DNA of 64,000 bases, taken from positions 2,170,001-2,234,000 of the forward strand of contig NZ_CP035042.1 of the NCBI RefSeq assembly GCF_009834345.1. Direction: 5' to 3'. The stretch's first letter is position 1. Every line of letters starts with the position of its first letter. Shown piece by piece: positions 58,383-64,000 of this stretch. Position numbers and translations under genes: made by a program. The notes below the pieces were generated by a model. It was given only the letters and a program-made list of their open reading frames with translations. It was not told the DNA's origin and searched no databases. Source of the DNA: Billgrantia tianxiuensis (GTDB lineage Bacteria > Pseudomonadota > Gammaproteobacteria > Pseudomonadales > Halomonadaceae).

Positions 58383-59450
58383 TCAGCGTTCTTCCAGCAG
58401 CGTCTCGATCAGTGCGTGCAGTCGCTCTTGGTTGAAACGGGCACCGTCCGGGCTGGGCGTAGGGTCGGCGGTAATGGCCACCGTCAGTTCGCGTGCAGGG
58501 ATTACATAGAGCCCTTGACCACCGAAGCCGCGCCCGTAGTAGACGCGCTCCCCAGCCAACGTGGTGATGAACCAGCCATATCCGTAGCTGTCGCCTGTCC
58601 AGCGTGAGGTGCCATGCGGTTGCCAGGAAGCCTCCACCCACGCCTTCGGCAGCACGCGCACTCCATCGATCACCCCATCGAGGCGGTAGAGTTCGCCGAG
58701 GCGTATCAGGGCCAGGGGGGAAAGGACCATGTCGTTGCCGCCGAAATAGATGCCCTGCGGGTCCTGCGGCCAAGGCGGAATGGTGATGCCGAGAGGGTCG
58801 CCAAGCAGGCGCCGAGCCAGCGCCAGGGTGCTTTCACCACTCGCTTCGGTAAGGGCGGCGGAGAGCAGGTGGGAGCTGCCGGTAGAGTAGAGCATCTCGT
58901 CTCCGGGGCGAGCGACGAAGGGACGGCTCAGAGCATCGGCGACCCAGTCGCTGCTTGCGACCCAGGCGCCGTAGTTGTGCCCCGACGTTCGCTCGAGCCC
59001 CGCCTGCAGGGTCAGCAGATGTTCCACGGTGATCTGATCGATGCGTGGATCGGCATCGTCGGGAACTCGCGAACCGAGCAGCTCCACGATGGGCTGGTCG
59101 ACGCCCTCGATCACCTTCTCCTCGATGGCGGCTCCGACCAATGCCGCCAGCACGGTCTTGGACAGCGATTTGATGTTGACCGGCCGGTCGCTGGCGGGAC
59201 CTGCCAGGCGGTGCTCCAGGACGATCTCGCCCTGTTCGGCGACCACGATGGCGTGTAGCCGGGAAACTTCGCTTGCCCGCTCTACCAGTCTCGCCAGCGC
59301 CCGCTCGCTGACGCTCTCCTGCGCTGCCTCCTGTGCCTGGGCCAGTGGCGAAAACGGGCCGAGCAGGCACAGGCACAGCGCGAGTGATGACATGAGCAGG
59401 CATCGCCAGGGATGAAGAGGATGCGCCAGGGCAGCTAGGCTAATCGACAT
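58383..59450 (-). CDS. Serine hydrolase, beta-lactamase class C-like fold
   Basis: 355 residues with a signal peptide (about 1-40, ending near AQAQ). Seen: nucleophile motif SLSKTVLAALVGAAIEEK (S-x-x-K), the second motif YSTGSSHLLSAAL, and the ending RGFGGQGLYVIPARELTVAIT (HTG-like position). It is a penicillin-binding-protein-type hydrolase of the family annotated beta-lactamase; true substrates are unknown and it is unlikely to be a resistance gene. Confidence 0.85.
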   Translation of the reverse strand: MSISLAALAHPLHPWRCLLMSSLALCLCLLGPFSPLAQAQEAAQESVSERALARLVERASEVSRLHAIVVAEQGEIVLEHRLAGPASDRPVNIKSLSKTVLAALVGAAIEEKVIEGVDQPIVELLGSRVPDDADPRIDQITVEHLLTLQAGLERTSGHNYGAWVASSDWVADALSRPFVARPGDEMLYSTGSSHLLSAALTEASGESTLALARRLLGDPLGITIPPWPQDPQGIYFGGNDMVLSPLALIRLGELYRLDGVIDGVRVLPKAWVEASWQPHGTSRWTGDSYGYGWFITTLAGERVYYGRGFGGQGLYVIPARELTVAITADPTPSPDGARFNQERLHALIETLLEER

Positions 59451-59560
59451 GCTCGCTCTCGCGTGGAAGTGTTCCTCTGTTCGAGGACGCCAGGTTGCCG
59501 GAGGTTCCGGGAGGACTCGTCGGGCTTTTACTCACTCATCGTCAATGGGAGGCTACAACG

Positions 59561-60154
59561 ATGTGTCCACTCCTGCCGCGTTGGCTTGGGGTGGGGCTGT
59601 CCCTGCTGTTGCTGACCGGTTGCGTTGGCCGTGTCATGCCGCCCGAGCCCCAGTCGCTGGCCCATCCCGTCGATATCTACCTGCTCGATCATGGCCGTCA
59701 CTCGAGCCTGGTGCTGCCGCGCGCAGAGGGTGGGGTGGTACGCTACAGCTATGGTGAGTGGCGCTGGTACGTCGAGGGGCGACGCCATTTTCCGGCCGGC
59801 GCTGCGGCTATGCTGTGGCCCACCGAAGCGGGGCTGGGACGTGGCATCCACCCCGGGATCGAATCGCCCCATCAGTTCCACCGGCTGGCGCCCGAGGGAG
59901 TGGCCGAGGTCTACCCGTTCCAGGCTGAGGCGAGCCGGGTACAGGCATTGCAGCGGCACCTCGATGGGCATTTCGAACGGGCCGAAGTCGAGCCGGTGGC
60001 GAGTGAGGAGTTCGGACTGGAGTTCGTTCCCTATCCGCGAGGATATTCTGCCGCCCACCAGTCGAACCTGGTCGTTGCGCGCTGGTTGCGTGCCCTGGAT
60101 GTCGAAGTCCAGGGATCGCCGTGGTTTTCCAATTGGCGTGTCGACGAGCCCTGA
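59561..60154 (+). CDS. Putative lipoprotein of DUF2459-like type
   Basis: 197 residues. ATG at 59561 (GGGAGG upstream) opens a lipoprotein signal with lipobox LLTGC (Cys at residue 24). The mature part starts VDIYLLDHGRHSSLVLPRAEGGVVRYSYGEWRWYVEGRR and contains QSNLVVARWLRALDVEV, a pattern close to DUF2459 proteins (His/Gly in the strand HGRHSSLVL). Function unknown. An upstream in-frame ATG at 59495 would add residues before the signal and is not used. Confidence 0.65.
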   Translation: MCPLLPRWLGVGLSLLLLTGCVGRVMPPEPQSLAHPVDIYLLDHGRHSSLVLPRAEGGVVRYSYGEWRWYVEGRRHFPAGAAAMLWPTEAGLGRGIHPGIESPHQFHRLAPEGVAEVYPFQAEASRVQALQRHLDGHFERAEVEPVASEEFGLEFVPYPRGYSAAHQSNLVVARWLRALDVEVQGSPWFSNWRVDEP

Positions 60155-60309
60155 GTCGGCATGATTCCGCCATGTCTCGCCTTTTTCTCTGTCCGAGTGT
60201 GCGCAGTTGGCCAAGGGGCGGTTGCTTCCTTTTACCCAGGGTATCGCTATGTATGCTGAGGAAGGAGCGGCACGAGAATACTGAAAGGACCAACAGGAGG
60301 GTCTAGCCC

Positions 60310-61434
60310 ATGTCGGAGACAGCCGAGAGCCCACTCTACAAGGACAGGCGAGTTTTAGTGCTGGTGGCCATTGCCCTGCTCGCCATCGTCTGGGCGATAT
60401 TCGCACACAACAATGCCAGTGATTATCGGGAGCGCAGTGCCGCGCTCGAGGAACAGTTGACGGCACTCGAGGGCGAGCATCAGGAATTGATCGGCGAACT
60501 CAACCAGCGCAACCAGGCGGGCGAGGATATCGAGACGCTTCAGGCGAGGCTGGCTGGGCTCGAAGAAGAGCGACAATCGGTGGAAGCGGCTCTGGACGAG
60601 GAGCGGCAGGCTGTCCGAAGTGAGATCGAGCAGCTCGAGGCCGAAGCCGCGGAGGCGGAAAACCGCCTCGCAGAGTTGCAGGAGCAGCAGGCCTCGCTGG
60701 AAAGCGATCTCGAGGCCCGTCGCAACGAGCAGGCCGAAATGGAGAATAGCCTCGCTGCCCTGCGCGATGACTACCAGGCGGTGGATGAAGCGCGAGCCGA
60801 TGCCGAAGCAGCCCGCCAGGATGCCGAGAATGCCCGCCAAGAGGCGGAGGAGACACGACAGGCCGCTGAGGAAGAACGTCAACAAGCCGAAGAGGCACGC
60901 CAGCAGGCAGAGGCTGAACTCGAGCAGATTTCCAACGAGCTGGGCCAGATGCGCGAAGACGCTGAGGCTGCCCAGGAGCGGCTGGATACACTCAATACGG
61001 CGATCGAAGAGCGTGAGCAGACCTTGGAGACACTGGAGAACGACATCGAGGCACTGGAGGCTTGGCGCGATGAGGTCGAGGCCGAAGTGGGTGAAATCCG
61101 CGATGAGCGTGACGCCGCCACCTCCGAGCTCGAATCGATTCGCCAGGAGCGCGACGAGGTGAACCAGGAAATCGATTCGGGCCGTAGCCAGCTCGAAGAG
61201 GTGGAAGCTCAGGCCGAGCGGCGCCAGCAGCAGCTACAGCAGCTCGAGGAACAACTGGCGCAGTGGCGCGATGCGCTGGCCGAACTCGAGCTGCGTACTG
61301 AATCGACCGAGCAGGACCAGCAGCGGCAGAACCAGCGGCAACAGGAAGGCCAAGGCCAGCAGCCGCAGGGTCAGCAGCCGCAAGGCCAGGATGAAGCCAC
61401 CAGTGAGACCGAAGACGCCAGTGAGCGCAGTTGA
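60310..61434 (+). CDS. Membrane-anchored long coiled-coil protein
   Basis: 374 residues. A single transmembrane segment near the N-terminus (about 16-35, VLVLVAIALLAIVWAIFA), then a long acidic coiled coil (about 40-335) rich in E, Q, R and A, and a Q-rich low-complexity tail (QQRQNQRQQEGQGQQPQ...). No catalytic domain is visible. AGGAGG precedes the start. It may be a structural or envelope-spanning protein; similar gene products are usually called hypothetical. The following gene is mrp/apbC. Confidence 0.6.
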   Translation: MSETAESPLYKDRRVLVLVAIALLAIVWAIFAHNNASDYRERSAALEEQLTALEGEHQELIGELNQRNQAGEDIETLQARLAGLEEERQSVEAALDEERQAVRSEIEQLEAEAAEAENRLAELQEQQASLESDLEARRNEQAEMENSLAALRDDYQAVDEARADAEAARQDAENARQEAEETRQAAEEERQQAEEARQQAEAELEQISNELGQMREDAEAAQERLDTLNTAIEEREQTLETLENDIEALEAWRDEVEAEVGEIRDERDAATSELESIRQERDEVNQEIDSGRSQLEEVEAQAERRQQQLQQLEEQLAQWRDALAELELRTESTEQDQQRQNQRQQEGQGQQPQGQQPQGQDEATSETEDASERS

Positions 61435-61573
61435 TCGGGCGGGTGGACGCGGTGGCGGGATATGGCTCGCCATGAGCGTTCAGGCGTGCCCATGCGCTGG
61501 CAGCGGCGCGTTATACTGACGTCGGGACAGAACGATGGCACTTTAGCCACACCAACCATACGAGGAGTCAATC

Positions 61574-62379
61574 GTGATCGAAGGGGTCAAGCATATCGTG
61601 GCCGTGGCATCCGGTAAGGGTGGAGTCGGCAAGTCCACCGTTACCGTCAACCTGGCGCTGGCCATGGTGGCCGAGGGCTATCGAGTCGGCATTCTCGATG
61701 CCGACATCCATGGCCCCAGCCAGGCCCAGATGCTTGGCGTGCCGGAAGGGGTGCGGCCCCAGCAGGCTGGAGAGAACCGCTTCCGTCCGCTGGAAACTCA
61801 CGGCGTGCAGGCCATGTCGATGGCGTTCATGGTCGATACGCGGGAACCCATGGTGTGGCGTGGTCCGATGGTCGCGGGGGCCTTCCAGCAGTTGTTGACC
61901 CAGACGGCATGGCAGGATCTCGACGTGCTGTTCATCGACATGCCGCCGGGCACCGGTGACATTCAGTTGACCCTGGCGCAGAAGGTGCCGGTGGATGGCG
62001 CCGTCATCGTCACCACGCCGCAGGACATTGCCCTGCTCGACGCGCGCAAGGGCATCGAGATGTTCCGCAAGGTGAACGTGCCGGTGCTGGTGTCGTGGAG
62101 AACATGAGCCTGCACGTGTGTTCCCAGTGCGGTCACGCCGAACCGATCTTCGGCGAAGGGGGCGGCGAGCGTATTGCCGGGGAGTACGATACTCGCGTGC
62201 TCGGCAGGCTGCCGCTGGCATTGTCGATCCGCGAACAGGTCGACGGTGGCCGGCCCACGGTGGTCGCCGAGCCGGAGGGGGAGGTGACCCACACCTTCCG
62301 CGACATGGCGCGGCAGATCGCCAAGGCGCTCGAGGGTCAGTCGACGGATGAGGGGCCGAGCATTTCCTTCAGCGACTAA
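61574..62379 (+). CDS. apbC: Mrp/ApbC iron-sulfur carrier ATPase, one frameshift
   Basis: About 268 residues once one G is restored near 62084-62092 (GTGCTGGTGTCG for GTGCTGGGTGTCG); the frames join as VPVLGVVENMSLHVCSQCGH. Mrp/NBP35-type ATPases carry Fe-S clusters. Seen: P-loop SGKGGVGKSTVTVNLAL, the switch MPPGTGDIQLTLAQ, and the Fe-S cysteine pair CSQC. The N-terminal DUF59 domain of typical E. coli-like Mrp is missing; the GTG start at 61574 begins directly with the ATPase. Confidence 0.92.
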
Positions 62380-62427
62380 CGGCGTTTGGCCCAGGAGCGT
62401 TTGCCATGGGCCGTGACGAGTGCACCA

Positions 62428-62450
62428 AGGGCCGCTATGATAGCGGCCCT
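62428..62450. terminator. Strong hairpin after mrp
   Basis: Perfect 10-bp stem AGGGCCGCTA / TAGCGGCCCT with a 3-base loop, directly abutting the palindromic element copy 2. Confidence 0.7.
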
Positions 62451-62592
62451 AGGCTATATCCGAAAACTGGCTGCGCTCGGTCATACGGCGTTAAAAATCG
62501 GCTTAAAATGCTCATTTACTAAAGTAAACTCCGCTCTTGCGCCGATTTTTGCCTGGTCTGACCTTCGCTCGCCGTCTTTTCGGCCATAGCCT
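62451..62592. repeat. Palindromic intergenic element, copy 2 (between mrp and dcd)
   Basis: A 142-base hairpin. Outer arms AGGCTAT / ATAGCCT and CCGAAAA / TTTTCGG, then GGTCA / TGACC, inner arms AAAAATCGGC / GCCGATTTTT (62493-62502, 62541-62550), and the central TTTACT-AA-AGTAAA hairpin. The core from TGCTCAT through CTCCGC is identical to copy 1 at 51632, while the arms differ yet remain paired, i.e. covariation. Confidence 0.9.
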
Positions 62593-62631
62593 ACTTCTTC
62601 ATTCTTCGGCACAACTCTTTCAGGACGTCCC

Positions 62632-63198
62632 ATGAGCATCAAGCCCGACAGTTGGATCCGCCGCATGGCCGAGCGGGAAGGTATGATCGAACCCTTCGAA
62701 GCCGACCAGGTGCGTTACGTGAACGATCAGCGGGTGATCTCCTTCGGTACCTCCAGCTACGGCTACGACGTTCGCTGTGCCGACGAGTTCAAGGTGTTCA
62801 CCAATATTCACTCCGCGGTCGTCGACCCCAAGGCGTTCGACGAGAAGAGCTTCGTCGACATCAAGGGCGATGTCTGCATCATCCCGCCCAACTCCTTCGC
62901 CCTGGCGCGCACCGTGGAGTACTTCCGCATCCCGCGCAGTGTGCTGACCATCTGCCTGGGCAAGTCGACCTACGCCCGCTGCGGCATCATCGTCAACGTG
63001 ACGCCGCTGGAGCCGGAGTGGGAAGGGCACGTGACCCTGGAGTTCTCCAACACGACCAACCTGCCGGCCAAGATCTACGCCAACGAGGGCGTGGCGCAGA
63101 TGCTGTTCCTGGAGTCGGACGAGGTGTGCCAGACCTCCTACAAGGATCGCGGTGGCAAGTATATGGGGCAGAGGGGAGTGACTTTGCCCCGCACCTGA
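62632..63198 (+). CDS. dcd: dCTP deaminase
   Basis: 188 residues, full length. It makes dUTP from dCTP for thymidylate synthesis. Seen: [36 protein letters not shown], the family signature [21 protein letters not shown], catalytic [22 protein letters not shown] with the Glu, and the closing tail [13 protein letters not shown]. It follows the palindromic element. Confidence 0.97.
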   Translation: MSIKPDSWIRRMAEREGMIEPFEADQVRYVNDQRVISFGTSSYGYDVRCADEFKVFTNIHSAVVDPKAFDEKSFVDIKGDVCIIPPNSFALARTVEYFRIPRSVLTICLGKSTYARCGIIVNVTPLEPEWEGHVTLEFSNTTNLPAKIYANEGVAQMLFLESDEVCQTSYKDRGGKYMGQRGVTLPRT

Positions 63199-63199
63199 G

Positions 63200-63422
63200 A
63201 GAAAGCGTCGATTTATTGCTGCGCTCGACCTTCTGAGCGCCGGCGGTGCCGAGGCGTCGGACCGTCAAAATCCTCATGTAGCAGGCTACACTCCGGTTGA
63301 CTCGCAGCCTTCGGCTTCTCGCCCCTTTGGGGCCAGCCTACGGCTGTTTGTCGCTTCGCTCGGTATTGCGCTCCGGCGGCGATCAGCATGTCATCGCTCG
63401 CGACATAAATCGCCGGCTTTCT
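63200..63422. repeat. Palindromic intergenic element, copy 3 (between dcd and purN)
   Basis: A longer relative, about 223 bases, filling the convergent dcd-purN gap. Outer arms AGAAAGC-GT-CGATTTAT / ATAAATCG-CCG-GCTTTCT; core AAAATCCTCAT-GTAGC-AG-GCTAC-ACTCCGG at 63267-63296 with the same CTCAT...ACTCCG frame as copies 1 and 2, but the central hairpin is GTAGC / GCTAC instead of TTTACT / AGTAAA, and flanks GTCAA / TTGAC (63264-63268, 63297-63301). Covariation again. Confidence 0.75.
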
Positions 63423-63423
63423 A

Positions 63424-64000
63424 CTATTTCTCGTCCAGTTCTTCGGCGGCGTCGGCGTGGGAGAGGCGTAGCCCCTGTGGTGGCAGCGGGGTGCCGTCGA
63501 GCACGGCGGCCTCGCCCTCGAGGCGCAGCCGGCCCTCGAGGAACCACTTCACCGCGATGGGATAGATCAGGTGCTCGCGGGCGTGAACCTTCTCCTTCAG
63601 GCTCGCCTCGGTCTCGCCCTCGCTCACTTCCACCACCGCCTGGATCGCGACCGGGCCGCCGTCGAGTTCCTCGGTGACGAAATGCACGCTGCAGCCGTGC
63701 TCGGCCACGCCGTCGGCCAGCGCCTTGGCGTGGGTGTTCAGGCCACGATAGGCGGGAAGCAGAGAAGGGTGGATGTTGAGCATGCGGCCATGGAAGCGCT
63801 GCACGAAGCGCGAACTGAGTATGCGCATGAAGCCGGCCAGCACCACCAGGTCCGGCTCATGGCGCTCGATCACCTTGATCAGGGCGCCATCATAGGCTTC
63901 GCGGCTGTCGTACTCGCCGTGGGGCAACACCACGGCATCGATGCCGGCATCGCGGGCTCGTTGCAGGCCGTAGGCATCCGCGACGTTGGAGATCACCGCG
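63424..64000 (-). CDS. purN: Phosphoribosylglycinamide formyltransferase, 5' end beyond window
   Basis: 192 residues visible; the N-terminus lies beyond base 64000, since the frame stays open with AVISNVADAYGL. It transfers a formyl group in de novo purine synthesis. Seen: the catalytic Asn and His in MLNIHPSLLPAYRGLNTHAKAL, the formate-site motif HFVTEELDGGPVAIQ with the catalytic Asp, and the GVAEHGCSVH core. Typical tail. Convergent with dcd. Confidence 0.96.
   Translation of the reverse strand, partial: AVISNVADAYGLQRARDAGIDAVVLPHGEYDSREAYDGALIKVIERHEPDLVVLAGFMRILSSRFVQRFHGRMLNIHPSLLPAYRGLNTHAKALADGVAEHGCSVHFVTEELDGGPVAIQAVVEVSEGETEASLKEKVHAREHLIYPIAVKWFLEGRLRLEGEAAVLDGTPLPPQGLRLSHADAAEELDEK

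Overview
The window is about 64 kb of GC-rich (roughly mid-60s %) gammaproteobacterial chromosome. The gene set points to Halomonadaceae, most likely Halomonas or a close relative. Indicators are PhhA/PhhB/TyrR aromatic catabolism, an ArgP/ArgO pair, an NSS transporter, a tripartite tricarboxylate transporter with a CitAB-type two-component system, and a full urt + ure urea module. This is inference from gene content and protein style; no rRNA or marker gene is present to prove it.

Layout. 1-6.8 kb: 3' end of a class IV aminotransferase, a DUF4105 membrane protein, trmJ, groEL-groES behind a textbook sigma-32 promoter, fxsA, and an SDR. 6.8-13.8 kb: comEA-like gene, phhB, phhA, tyrR/phhR, recQ, DUF99, an alpha/beta hydrolase. 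13.9-21.2 kb: a tightly overlapping three-gene kleisin / kite / SMC operon resembling MukFEB, MksFEB or Wadjet JetABC, with no nuclease (JetD) gene and with atypical Walker motifs in the SMC. 21.3-32.5 kb: an L,D-transpeptidase, an AP2-repeat protein, and a type VI secretion island (vgrG, PAAR, then two DUF4123 adaptor-effector-immunity modules, the second with duplicated immunity genes that are visibly A+T-rich). 32.6-38.1 kb: thiamine-binding protein, argP/argO, hppD, NSS transporter, rlpA. 38.2-44.0 kb: CitA/CitB-like sensor-regulator pair and tctCBA. 44.0-56.7 kb: urtABCDE and ureDABCEFG-hupE, each block preceded by a sigma-54 promoter and NtrC-like boxes. 56.7-64 kb: lapA-like, yihY, a 24-aa microprotein, a class C beta-lactamase-like hydrolase, a lipoprotein, a coiled-coil membrane protein, mrp/apbC, dcd, and partial purN.

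How it works together. Urea is imported by UrtABCDE and hydrolysed by nickel urease; both operons look controlled by NtrC and sigma-54, i.e. induced by nitrogen limitation. Phenylalanine and tyrosine are degraded by PhhA/PhhB and HppD, and TyrR-box-like sites lie in front of tyrR and hppD. The T6SS island supplies spike, adaptors and toxins without structural T6SS genes, so it is an orphan cargo island.

Two global cautions and one repeat family. Seven genes (phhB, the SMC gene, the L,D-transpeptidase, vgrG, tctC, tctA, mrp) each carry exactly one net -1 frameshift, all placed at G/C runs, which suggests consensus sequencing error rather than real gene decay. Three intergenic copies of a long palindromic element share a core but have base-paired arms that covary, one of them lying between ureA and ureB.
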